From contig JAGOEF010000008.1 in the NCBI GenBank assembly GCA_017997855.1, positions 12,483 through 20,083 of the forward strand: a DNA stretch of 7,601 nt, given 5' to 3'. Positions within the stretch are counted from its first letter, which is position 1; the number at the start of each line of letters is the position of its first letter. Made by a program: the position numbers and the translations under genes. Positions 1 through 6,358 of this stretch are shown here, piece after piece. The stretch is from Bacteroidales bacterium. GTDB taxonomy: Bacteria > Bacteroidota > Bacteroidia > Bacteroidales > ML635J-15. A model generated the notes under the pieces. The model saw only the letters and a list, made by a program, of their open reading frames with translations, did not search any database and was not told the DNA's origin.

Positions 1-98
1 CTCCGTAACCCCTGCCTATGCTTCGATACTTCGGCAGGCTCAGTATAAATTAACGTTCCGCTACGCTCCACTACTCAGCATGACAGGGGCGTTCCTGC
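1..98. repeat. Non-coding tail after ridA with dispersed-repeat-like inverted arms
   Basis: No gene is supported in this stretch downstream of ridA. Read on the minus strand it contains GTCATGCTGAG near its start and CGAAGCAT near its end. That pairing resembles the short intergenic repeats scattered through many Bacteroidota genomes; this is recognition from memory, not a search. Visible inverted arms are ATGCT (18-22) with AGCAT (77-81), ATACT (26-30) with AGTAT (42-46), and CCTGCC (11-16) with GGCAGG (33-38). A second CCTGCC at 94-99 could compete for the same partner. There is no T-run after a stem, so I do not call it a rho-independent terminator, although it could protect the 3' end of the buk-ridA message. 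The left boundary may lie outside the window. Confidence 0.45.
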
Positions 99-473
99 CT
101 ACTTTGCAGCAATGGTCTCAATTTCGACAAGCGCGCCCAGTGGGAGTCCCTTCACGGCAAAAGCAGCGCGTGCCGGTGGATTCTCGGTATAGTACCTGCC
201 ATACACCTCGTTCATGGGTTTAAAATACTCCATGTCAGCAAGCAAACAGGTCGATTTAATTACATCCGAAAAACAGTAACCCGCTTCTTCGAGAATGGCT
301 CCGATATTCTTCATTACCTGCTCGGTTTGTGCTGTAATTCCCTCGGGCATAATACCCGTTTCGGGATTCAACGGAATTTGTCCCGAAATAAACAACATTC
401 CGTTAACTTCGGTTGCCTGACTGTATGGTCCGATGGCTTTGGGTGCCTTGTCGGTTTTAATGATTCTTTTCAT
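99..473 (-). CDS. ridA: RidA family reactive intermediate/imine deaminase
   Basis: A 124-residue protein of the RidA/YjgF/YER057c family. Members are small trimeric cytosolic enzymes that hydrolyse reactive enamines and imines, such as 2-aminoacrylate released by PLP-dependent serine/threonine dehydratases, to 2-oxoacids and ammonia. The whole domain is present: AIGPYSQA (13-20), ISGQIPLNP (29-37), PPARAAF (99-105) with Arg102 aligned to the catalytic arginine of E. coli RidA (Arg105), and VEIETIA (116-122) with Glu117 aligned to E. coli Glu120. The frame stays open upstream to an ATG at 518, inside buk, but the ATG at 473 (MKRIIKTDKAPKAIGPYSQA) gives the normal family N-terminus and avoids overlap. 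It starts 10 bases after the buk stop, so it is almost certainly cotranscribed with buk. The family assignment is secure; the physiological substrate is not known from sequence. Confidence 0.93.
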   Translation of the reverse strand: MKRIIKTDKAPKAIGPYSQATEVNGMLFISGQIPLNPETGIMPEGITAQTEQVMKNIGAILEEAGYCFSDVIKSTCLLADMEYFKPMNEVYGRYYTENPPARAAFAVKGLPLGALVEIETIAAK

Positions 474-483
474 ATCTGAATTT

Positions 484-1563
484 TTATTTGTCGTAAACTT
501 TGGGTTCCATTTCTCCACGAAGCACCATCAGACCATTCATCGCAAGTGCCAGCATCTCATCTTCGCCCGGGTAAGTTTTTACCGGTCCGATAAATCCGGT
601 CATGTCTTCGATAAAACCGCAGAACTGTTTGTTATAGGCAATACCACCGGTAAGCAGTATTCCATCAACTTTGCCTTTGAGCACGGTAGCCATTGCCCCG
701 ATTTCTTTAGCCACCTGATAGGCCATGGCATCTGAATAGAATTGTGCTTTTGTGTCGCCTTCGTTGCAGCGCTTTTCAATTTCATAGGCATCGTTGGTGC
801 CCACATAGGCCACAAATCCGCCCAGTCCGGTTATCATTTTTTTGATTTCGGCTTCGGTGTACTTGCCGCTTAAACAGAGTTTAGCCAGCTGCCACGACGG
901 CAAATCGCCCGAACGTTCCGGCGAAAACGGACCTTCGCCATTCAATGCATTGTTAACATCTACCACCATGCCTTTTTCGTGCGCACCCACCGAAATACCA
1001 CCGCCCAGATGAACCACAATCAGGTTCAGGTCTTCGTACTTCCTGCCCAAATCTTTGGCATACCTGCGTGCAATGGCTTTCTGATTCAGTGCATGAAAAA
1101 TCGATACCCTGGTAAACAGTGGGTGACCGGCTACACGGGCAATATCGCGCATTTCGTCAACTACCACCGGATCGGTAATAAAGGCCTTTACATTTCCCAG
1201 ACTATGGGCAATATCAGCAGCAATAAGCCCTCCGAGGTTTGACGCATGTTCGCCCATGGGTGGGTTGAAAAGGTCGCGTTTCATGGCTTCGTTTACCTCG
1301 AATATTCCAGAGGTTACAGGATGAATAAGTCCTCCGCGACCAACAATGATGTTGATATTTTTAATATCCTGACCTGCTTCCTGAAGTTCTTTCAGAATGG
1401 TTTCCTTACGGAACTCATATTGCGACGCAATGGTTTTAAATGGCTCAAGCTCTTCGGTGCTGTGCTTTATATTCTTTTGAAAAACCTTTTCTTCGTTTTC
1501 GAAAACAGCAATTTTCGTGGATGTTGAGCCCGGATTAATGGCTAAGATTCTGAATTTAGTCAT
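484..1563 (-). CDS. buk: Butyrate kinase
   Basis: A 359-residue cytosolic kinase of the acetate/butyrate kinase family (ASKHA fold), the usual length for Buk. It transfers phosphate between butyryl phosphate and ADP, giving butyrate and ATP in the fermentative direction. Visible motifs are the N-terminal phosphate-binding signature ILAINPGSTSTK (6-17), GRGG (75-78), the second phosphate loop HLGGGISVGAH (185-195), the adenosine-side LTGGIA (304-309) and PGEDEM (332-337). The PGSTSTK and HLGGGISVGAH forms, together with a length shorter than AckA, separate it from acetate kinase. It begins 27 bases after ptb, behind an A-rich leader ending AACAAAACAAATAC and lacking a clear Shine-Dalgarno, and ridA follows 10 bases after its stop. 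Buk enzymes often also accept isobutyrate, valerate or other short acids, so the true substrate could be branched-chain. Confidence 0.95.
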   Translation of the reverse strand: MTKFRILAINPGSTSTKIAVFENEEKVFQKNIKHSTEELEPFKTIASQYEFRKETILKELQEAGQDIKNINIIVGRGGLIHPVTSGIFEVNEAMKRDLFNPPMGEHASNLGGLIAADIAHSLGNVKAFITDPVVVDEMRDIARVAGHPLFTRVSIFHALNQKAIARRYAKDLGRKYEDLNLIVVHLGGGISVGAHEKGMVVDVNNALNGEGPFSPERSGDLPSWQLAKLCLSGKYTEAEIKKMITGLGGFVAYVGTNDAYEIEKRCNEGDTKAQFYSDAMAYQVAKEIGAMATVLKGKVDGILLTGGIAYNKQFCGFIEDMTGFIGPVKTYPGEDEMLALAMNGLMVLRGEMEPKVYDK

Positions 1564-1590
1564 GTATTTGTTTTGTTTATGTGATTCTGC

Positions 1591-2493
1591 TTATTTCATC
1601 ATAGCTGCAGCAAAAGCTATCGAGAGCAGCTTGGTTTCTTCGGAGTCGGCACGCGAGGTGAGAACAATAGGACAGCGTGCACCCAGTATAGCTGCTGCAA
1701 GAACAGCCCCTCCGAGAAATGCCATCGATTTATACATGATATTTCCGGCGTTCAACTCAGGTGCTACCAGTATGTCGGCGTCTCCACCCACTTCGGTGAC
1801 AATTTTTTTCTGCGCACAGGCTTCTTTCGAAACGGCATTGTCTAATGCCAGAGGACCATCAATCAGACAGTTGGCAATTTGTCCCCTGCGGTTCATTTGT
1901 GTAAGCATGGCAGCGTGTACCGTCGATTCAATTTTGGGGTTCACCACTTCAACAGGACCGATAATGGCGATTTTGGGTTTATCGATACCAATACCGCGCA
2001 TGGCCTCTACCGCGTTGTTGATGATGGCCACTTTCTCTTGAAATTCAGGGGCTACATTCATGGCTGCGTCAGTTACTCCGATAAGTTTATGATAATAGGG
2101 CGATTCAAACACCGCCAAATGCGACAATGTGTCACCTACGCGCAAGCCGTTTTCTTTGTCAAGCACTGCCTTAAGTAGCACTGCAGTTGTTACCATACCC
2201 TTCATCAACAGGTCAGCCTTTCCTTCGCGTATCAGACTGACAGCCAGTTTGCTGGCAGCCGTGTCGTTGGGTTCGTCAATAATACTTTCGGGTCTTATCT
2301 GAAAGCCAAGTTCTGATGCGTATTGCAGCGTAAGGGTTTTGTTTCCGATGAAAATCGGATCAACAATCCCTTCTTTACTTGCCTTATGCACTGCTTCGAG
2401 AACGTGTTTGTCGGCCGATGCAGCAACTGCCATTCGGCGCATACCCTTTTGCTTCGCAATTCCGATGAGTTCGTTTAGTTTTGTTAAAGCCAT
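1591..2493 (-). CDS. ptb: Phosphate butyryltransferase
   Basis: A 300-residue member of the phosphate acetyl/butyryltransferase family. It exchanges CoA for phosphate on butyryl-CoA, and the butyryl phosphate feeds the Buk encoded 27 bases downstream. The single catalytic domain fills the protein. Recognisable blocks are LLMKGMVTT (95-103), TDAAMN (141-146), DGPLALDNA (212-220), PELNAGNIMYKS (245-256) and the C-terminal CPIVLTSRADSEETK (274-288). The TDAAMN, DGPLALDNA and LTSRADS blocks are Ptb-like and differ from the corresponding Pta segments in the neighbouring gene. The start at 2493 (MALTKLNELI) matches family N-termini. The gene is preceded by the terminator of the pta-ackA unit and its own candidate promoter, so it probably heads a separate ptb-buk-ridA operon. 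Some Bacteroidota annotations call close relatives 'bifunctional enoyl-CoA hydratase/Ptb', but no hydratase domain is present here. Confidence 0.94.
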   Translation of the reverse strand: MALTKLNELIGIAKQKGMRRMAVAASADKHVLEAVHKASKEGIVDPIFIGNKTLTLQYASELGFQIRPESIIDEPNDTAASKLAVSLIREGKADLLMKGMVTTAVLLKAVLDKENGLRVGDTLSHLAVFESPYYHKLIGVTDAAMNVAPEFQEKVAIINNAVEAMRGIGIDKPKIAIIGPVEVVNPKIESTVHAAMLTQMNRRGQIANCLIDGPLALDNAVSKEACAQKKIVTEVGGDADILVAPELNAGNIMYKSMAFLGGAVLAAAILGARCPIVLTSRADSEETKLLSIAFAAAMMK

Positions 2494-2529
2494 TGTATAT
2501 CCGTTTTAATTTGTTTCGAAAAAGAAGTC

Positions 2530-2562
2530 TAAAAATAGGAATATTTTACTAATTACAAAAAA
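2530..2562 (-). promoter_or_regulatory. Candidate ptb-buk-ridA promoter
   Basis: Read on the minus strand, TTTTTTG (2562-2556) is followed after 18 bases by TATTTTTA (2537-2530). The Bacteroidota vegetative promoter is roughly TTTG, about 19-21 bases, then TAnnTTTG; this site has one mismatch in the -7 box and slightly short spacing. Transcription would start around 2522-2526, leaving a leader of about 30 bases before the ptb ATG at 2493. The -33-like element lies inside the T-rich tail of the preceding terminator. The call rests on position and motif only. Confidence 0.4.
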
Positions 2563-2595
2563 CAAAAAGCGCAGTAGTTTTCACCGCTGCGCTTT
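2557..2595 (-). terminator. Rho-independent terminator after ackA
   Basis: A perfect 9-bp stem, AAAGCGCAG (2566-2574) pairing with CTGCGCTTT (2587-2595), encloses a 12-base loop. In minus-strand reading the stem is followed by TTGTTTTTTG, a U-rich tract typical of an intrinsic terminator. It sits 18 bases after the ackA stop and before ptb. It therefore separates the acetate pair from the butyrate pair, although read-through cannot be excluded. Its T-tract overlaps the proposed ptb promoter. Confidence 0.85.
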
Positions 2596-2613
2596 CTTGT
2601 AAGTTGTATTTTA

Positions 2614-3831
2614 TCAATGAGTTACCTTTATCGAGGAAACAATACGTTTGGTGTCGTTGGCAATTACCAGTTCTTCGTTGGTGGTTACTACCATGATTTT
2701 GGTTTTAGAATCGGCAGTCGAAATTAAACCATCGGTGCCACGTAACCCTGCATTCACTTCTGCATCGAATCCGGCGCCGATAAACGACAGGTATTTAGCA
2801 ACACGTTCGCGCACAAAACATGCATTTTCGCCAATTCCTCCGGTGAAAATAATCAGGTCGATTCCATCCATGGCAGCCACATAAGCGCCAATATATTTTC
2901 TTACGCGATAGGCAAACATTTCGATGGCTGTTTCGGCGCGTTTGTTTCCTTCTTTACCGGCTGCCATCAGGTCGCGCATGTCGGACGACACACCCGAAAA
3001 ACCCTGAAGTCCGCTTTTCTTGTTTATCAGATTGTTGGCCGATTCCAGGTCGGTGTTCTCCATTTTCATGATATGCAGCATGGCTCCGAGGTCGAGATCA
3101 CCCACGCGGGTTCCCATCATTAAACCTTCCACCGGGGTGAAACCCATGCTGGTATCAACCGATATTCCATTGTCGATGGCACAAATCGAAGCTCCGTTGC
3201 CCAGATGACAGGTGATGATTTTCTTTTCCTTAAAGTTCCACCCCAGAATTTTGCAGGCTTTTTCGGCTACGAATTTATGGCTTGTACCATGGAATCCGTA
3301 TCTTCTGATTTTGTATTTTTCGTAGTATTCATAGGGTAGGGGATAGAAGAATGCATAGTCGGGCATGGTCTGGTGGAACGATGTATCGAACACCGCTACC
3401 TGCGGTACCTGAGGCAGCAGGTTACTCATGGCATCTATACCTTTCAGGTTGGCCGGATTGTGAAGCGGGGCAAGACTGCAGCACTTCTCGATGTTGGAAC
3501 GGGCTTCGGCTGTGATAAAGGCACTGGCATCGAAATATTCGCCGCCATGGGCAACGCGGTGACCCACTGCATCAATTTCGTCGAGACTCTTTAAAACGCC
3601 GGTTTCGGGTGCGGTAAGCACGTCGAGTATCAAGCGGATACCTACCGTGTGGTCCGGAATGGGTTTGTTCAAATCGAGCGCTTTACAGTTGGGTCCTTTG
3701 TGCGAAAGGCAACCTTCGGGTAAACCGATTCTTTCAACAAGTCCCTTTGCCAACAAATCGGCTTCGTGTTGCATGTCGAGGAGCTGGTATTTTATCGACG
3801 AACTCCCGCAGTTCAGTACAAGAATTTTCAT
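2614..3831 (-). CDS. ackA: Acetate kinase
   Basis: A 405-residue acetate kinase of standard length. It converts acetyl phosphate and ADP to acetate and ATP, the energy-yielding last step of acetate fermentation, and is reversible. Compared from memory with Methanosarcina thermophila AckA, the key residues are all present, shifted by one: Asn7 in LVLNCGSSSIKYQL (4-17), Arg92 in GHRVAHGG (90-97), Asp149 in VFDTSFH, His181 in YGFHGTSH (178-185) and Arg242 in GTRVGDLD. The nucleotide-side motifs HLGNGAS (209-215) and FTGGIGEN (329-336) and the C-terminal TNEEL (384-388) are also present. The frame is open back to an ATG at 3900, but that would overlap the end of pta and add 23 atypical residues. 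The ATG at 3831 gives the canonical MKILVLNCGSSS start, 34 bases after pta. Cotranscription with pta is very likely, and the hairpin at 2557-2595 ends the message. Confidence 0.97.
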   Translation of the reverse strand: MKILVLNCGSSSIKYQLLDMQHEADLLAKGLVERIGLPEGCLSHKGPNCKALDLNKPIPDHTVGIRLILDVLTAPETGVLKSLDEIDAVGHRVAHGGEYFDASAFITAEARSNIEKCCSLAPLHNPANLKGIDAMSNLLPQVPQVAVFDTSFHQTMPDYAFFYPLPYEYYEKYKIRRYGFHGTSHKFVAEKACKILGWNFKEKKIITCHLGNGASICAIDNGISVDTSMGFTPVEGLMMGTRVGDLDLGAMLHIMKMENTDLESANNLINKKSGLQGFSGVSSDMRDLMAAGKEGNKRAETAIEMFAYRVRKYIGAYVAAMDGIDLIIFTGGIGENACFVRERVAKYLSFIGAGFDAEVNAGLRGTDGLISTADSKTKIMVVTTNEELVIANDTKRIVSSIKVTH

Positions 3832-3865
3832 TTGTATTACAGTTATGTGGTGAATAATAGAAATT

Positions 3866-4867
3866 TTACTTTGCGGCTGCCTGATTGGCTGTGATGGCAA
3901 TCAGGTTTACAATATCGCTTACCGAGCAACCCCTCGACAGGTCGTTGATAGGGGCAGCCATACCCTGAAGCACAGGCCCGATGGCTTCGGCATGTGCCAG
4001 ACGCTGCACGAGTTTGTAAGCAATGTTTCCGGTCTCAAGTGTCGGGAATACCAATACGTTGGCTTTTCCGGCTATGGGGCTTCCCGGTGCTTTTTTCTGA
4101 CCGATCGACGGTATAATGGCTGCATCCGATTGCAATTCGCCCTCTATCATCATGTCGGGAGCCATTTCTTTGGCTATGCGTGTGGCTTCAACAACCTTGT
4201 CAACCATGGCATGTGCTGCGCTGCCTTTGGTCGAGAAACTCAGCATGGCAATGCGTGGTTCGAAACCTGCTATGGCGCGGGTGGTCTTTCCGGTGGCCAC
4301 GGCAATCTGCGCAAGCTCGGCAGCTGTGGGATCGGGATGTACTGCACAGTCGGCAAATACCATAACGCCGTTTTCGCCAAATTCCTTGTCGTTCAGTATC
4401 ATGATAAATGCACCCGATACGACCGATATACCCGGCATGGTTTTTACAATCTGAAATGCAGGCCTCAACACATCACCTGTGGCATTATCGGCTCCGGCTA
4501 CTTCACCATCGGCATCACCGGCTTTAATCATCAAAACAGCCAGATACAAGGGATTCTCTACCAGCCTGCCGGCTTCTTCCATACTCAGACCTTTGCTCTG
4601 ACGAATGTCGAACAACAATTGGGTGTAAGCGGCTTTTTTTGCATGTTGTTTCGGATCAACAATGCTGGCTTTGTCGATGTGCTTCAGACCAAAATTTGTA
4701 GCCATGCCCATAATCTCATCCTTATTGCCGATAAGAATAATACTTGCAAGCCCTTCTTCGATGGCCTGATCGGCTGCTTTAAGGGTTCTTTCTTCGGTGC
4801 CTTCGGGAAGCACAATGCGCATCTTTTTCGATTTGGCGCTTTCTTTGATTTGATTGATTAAATCCAT
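3866..4867 (-). CDS. pta: Phosphate acetyltransferase (short form)
   Basis: A 333-residue phosphotransacetylase that converts acetyl-CoA and phosphate to acetyl phosphate and CoA, supplying the AckA encoded next. It is the compact form with only the catalytic PTA/PTB domain; the N-terminal regulatory DRTGG-type region of long E. coli-type Pta is absent. Family blocks include RIVLPEGTEERTL (17-29), DGEVAGADNATGDVLRPA (120-137), MLSFSTKGSA (208-217), EGELQSDAA (242-250), PTLETGNIAYKLVQRL (275-290) and GPVLQGMAAPINDLSRGCS (297-315), the last typical of acetyl-specific members. The start at 4867 (MDLINQIKES) fits the family. A 95-base gap separates it from rsmD and holds a candidate promoter, so pta probably begins a two-gene pta-ackA operon. 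No clear terminator follows rsmD, so some read-through into pta is possible. Confidence 0.97.
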   Translation of the reverse strand: MDLINQIKESAKSKKMRIVLPEGTEERTLKAADQAIEEGLASIILIGNKDEIMGMATNFGLKHIDKASIVDPKQHAKKAAYTQLLFDIRQSKGLSMEEAGRLVENPLYLAVLMIKAGDADGEVAGADNATGDVLRPAFQIVKTMPGISVVSGAFIMILNDKEFGENGVMVFADCAVHPDPTAAELAQIAVATGKTTRAIAGFEPRIAMLSFSTKGSAAHAMVDKVVEATRIAKEMAPDMMIEGELQSDAAIIPSIGQKKAPGSPIAGKANVLVFPTLETGNIAYKLVQRLAHAEAIGPVLQGMAAPINDLSRGCSVSDIVNLIAITANQAAAK

Positions 4868-4884
4868 TGTATTAGTAATTCAGG

Positions 4885-4899
4885 TAACACATTTTGTTA
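4885..4899. promoter_or_regulatory. Dyad near the pta transcription start
   Basis: A perfect inverted repeat, TAACA (4885-4889), five spacer bases, TGTTA (4895-4899), lies just downstream of the proposed -7 box of pta. A further TAACATTT copy at 4911-4918 partly repeats the left arm and its flank. The placement would suit a repressor operator or a small leader hairpin. Five-base arms in A/T-rich DNA can arise by chance, and I cannot match the site to a named regulator. Confidence 0.25.
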
Positions 4900-4904
4900 A
4901 TAGC

Positions 4905-4912
4905 CAAATGTA
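4905..4912 (-). promoter_or_regulatory. Candidate pta -7 promoter box
   Basis: TACATTTG on the minus strand matches the Bacteroidota -7 consensus TAnnTTTG exactly. It lies about 37 bases upstream of the pta ATG, so transcription would begin near 4899 with a short leader. The nearest TTTG copies upstream are at 12 bases or less, so no well-spaced -33 element is visible. The match is suggestive, not decisive. Confidence 0.45.
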
Positions 4913-4962
4913 ACATTTCAAATTCAAAAAACCCATGAATTTTATAAGCTTTCCGAAAAAAA

Positions 4963-5508
4963 TTATTCACCGCTTTTAACGCCGAAAAAACTGAATTGTA
5001 CACCGGCATATTTTCGTGTCTCTCGATAATATGCCAGATGACTCAGATCAACATCATTGTTGTGCTCCAGAATGAGCAGCCCGCCTGTTTTCAAAATTTC
5101 CTTTTCGAAAACCGCTTGATGAATGTTGTCGTAACGCGCCTTACTGTATGGTGGATCCGCAAAGATTATATCAAACTTACGCGGGGTAGTTTTCAAATAG
5201 CGGTAGGCATCGGCTTTTATTACCTGCATTCCGGCGCAATCAAAATTTTTAATGCAGTTTTCGATGAACTGAACATATTTCGGATTCATCTCAACCGAAC
5301 TCACCGATTTGCAGCCCCGCGAATACAGTTCAAACCCGATATTTCCGCTGCCGGCAAACAAGTCGAGTGCGTCGCAATCCTCAAAATCGAAATGGTTATT
5401 CAAAATGTTGAACAACGATTCTTTGGCAAAGTCGGTGGTAGGCCGTGCGTCAAAACCCGGAGGCGGGTTAATCTGCCTCCCCCGCAATATGCCCGAAACT
5501 ATTCGCAT
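4963..5508 (-). CDS. rsmD: 16S rRNA (guanine(966)-N(2))-methyltransferase
   Basis: A 181-residue SAM-dependent methyltransferase of the RsmD family, which makes m2G966 of 16S rRNA (E. coli numbering) on assembling 30S particles. The N-terminal RIVSGILRGRQI (2-13) and RPTTDFAKESLFNIL (22-36) blocks are the usual RsmD entry motifs. Motif I, DLFAGSGNIGFE (49-60), binds SAM, and the acidic Glu73 of SVEMN should contact the ribose. The catalytic motif IV is FADPPY (116-121), the DPPY form used by enzymes that methylate exocyclic amines. Length and start are standard. Its ATG lies inside the 3' end of the DUF3822 gene (10-base overlap), implying translational coupling. Confidence in the family is high; the exact target base is inferred from the family. 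Confidence 0.95.
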   Translation of the reverse strand: MRIVSGILRGRQINPPPGFDARPTTDFAKESLFNILNNHFDFEDCDALDLFAGSGNIGFELYSRGCKSVSSVEMNPKYVQFIENCIKNFDCAGMQVIKADAYRYLKTTPRKFDIIFADPPYSKARYDNIHQAVFEKEILKTGGLLILEHNNDVDLSHLAYYRETRKYAGVQFSFFGVKSGE

Positions 5509-6341
5509 TCTACACTGTTGAGCAGATTATAAAAATGATGTGATTGAATGTCCTGAAACTTATAGAAGTAGTTGAAGGCTGAATTCCGGCTTTCGAAATA
5601 CACCAGCGAAATAAACTTCTTTAATTTGATTATCGCCAGATTGTCTTTCTCGATGATGCCCGAAAAAATTACATGGGTGCTTTCCTGATTCAGACGGTAT
5701 TGCTCAAAAACACTCAGCACAAAATACACTATGTCGTTAGCCGATTTAAACCGGAAGCTATTGTACAGCAATAATTTATCGCCGGAGCAACACATCAGGT
5801 CGAAGAAATCACTGTACATATTAACGTGTATTGTATGTGCAGGTTTCTCGCTGTTGAGTCTGAGGCGCGTGATATTATTTTCGATGAGGGGCGATGCCTG
5901 ATTCATCCATATTACCCGTTGGTACTTTTTCTGTATGCTTGCAAACAGGTTTTCTTCAATGGCGAAAACGCAGAAGTTTTCGGTTTTCCGCAGATGATGC
6001 CACATCACCCGGTAGCCCTGATGATCACCGAAATGCAAATCGAAAACCGACTCGCACGATGCTTCACGGAACACAGCTGCCGGAACAATCAGGCTGCGGG
6101 CTGTGCATACCACCAGGCGCAGCGAGAGGTAATCGTGCTTGGCTTCGCTGCTGTTTACAAACCATTCTTGTTGTAATTCAGGAGTGTTGCATTCAGCCAG
6201 ATGACCCAGAGCCAAAAATTTGTTTTCGCTTCGGTGATAGAGACAAAAAGAAAGTCCGTCAGGAGCTACACTGACGGACATTTCCAAATTCTTTGAATCG
6301 GTGTTTCTTAACTCAATATCTTCGATTTTGAAATTGGTCAT
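5499..6341 (-). CDS. DUF3822 family protein of unknown function
   Basis: A 280-residue soluble protein recognised as DUF3822, a family largely confined to Bacteroidota and of unknown function. Matching features are the N-terminal strand pair MSVSVAPDGLSFCLYH (21-36), the middle segment CTARSLIVPAAVFRE (79-93), and the conserved C-terminal half: IHVNMYSDFFDLM (171-183), KLLLYNSFRFKSANDIVYF (189-207) and VIFSGIIEKD (224-233). The alternating strand pattern recalls actin-like/RNase H-like folds; I remember such a structural assignment for the family but cannot verify it. No obvious nucleotide-binding or catalytic motif, signal peptide or membrane segment is visible. The gene follows the 203-residue membrane-anchored protein by 17 bases and overlaps rsmD by 10. 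Linkage to rsmD recurs in Bacteroidota as I recall, so a link to ribosome maturation is possible but unproven. Confidence 0.85.
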   Translation of the reverse strand: MTNFKIEDIELRNTDSKNLEMSVSVAPDGLSFCLYHRSENKFLALGHLAECNTPELQQEWFVNSSEAKHDYLSLRLVVCTARSLIVPAAVFREASCESVFDLHFGDHQGYRVMWHHLRKTENFCVFAIEENLFASIQKKYQRVIWMNQASPLIENNITRLRLNSEKPAHTIHVNMYSDFFDLMCCSGDKLLLYNSFRFKSANDIVYFVLSVFEQYRLNQESTHVIFSGIIEKDNLAIIKLKKFISLVYFESRNSAFNYFYKFQDIQSHHFYNLLNSVECE

Positions 6342-6358
6342 TCATACAGGCGCTAAGC

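Noticed and set aside
474..518. Upstream ATG extension of ridA into buk
   Set aside because: It would add 15 residues (MEKWNPKFTTNKNSD) not typical of RidA and create an overlap with buk; the ATG at 473 gives the normal start.
1517..2041. 174-codon plus-strand open frame opposite ptb and the start of buk
   Set aside because: It lies antisense to two confidently identified genes, crosses their junction and shows no family features.
3832..3900. Upstream ATG extension of ackA into pta
   Set aside because: It would precede the canonical MKILVLNCGSSS start with 23 unrelated residues and overlap the pta 3' end.
3992..4861. Long 289-codon plus-strand open frame opposite pta
   Set aside because: It is fully antisense to a clear pta gene. 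Its translation is rich in Cys, Phe, His and Gly with no recognisable domain, and the frame is a by-product of codon use in pta.
4913..4962. T-rich stretch after rsmD as a terminator
   Set aside because: On the minus strand there is a T-run (AATTTTTTTCGG) right after the stop, but no GC-rich stem precedes it, so I see no intrinsic terminator.
4996..5532. 178-codon plus-strand open frame opposite rsmD
   Set aside because: It is antisense to rsmD, whose SAM-binding and DPPY motifs are intact; no domain is seen in the plus-strand translation.
5826..6274. Two overlapping plus-strand open frames opposite the DUF3822 gene
   Set aside because: They overlap each other in different frames and lie antisense to a recognised family; they look like shadows.
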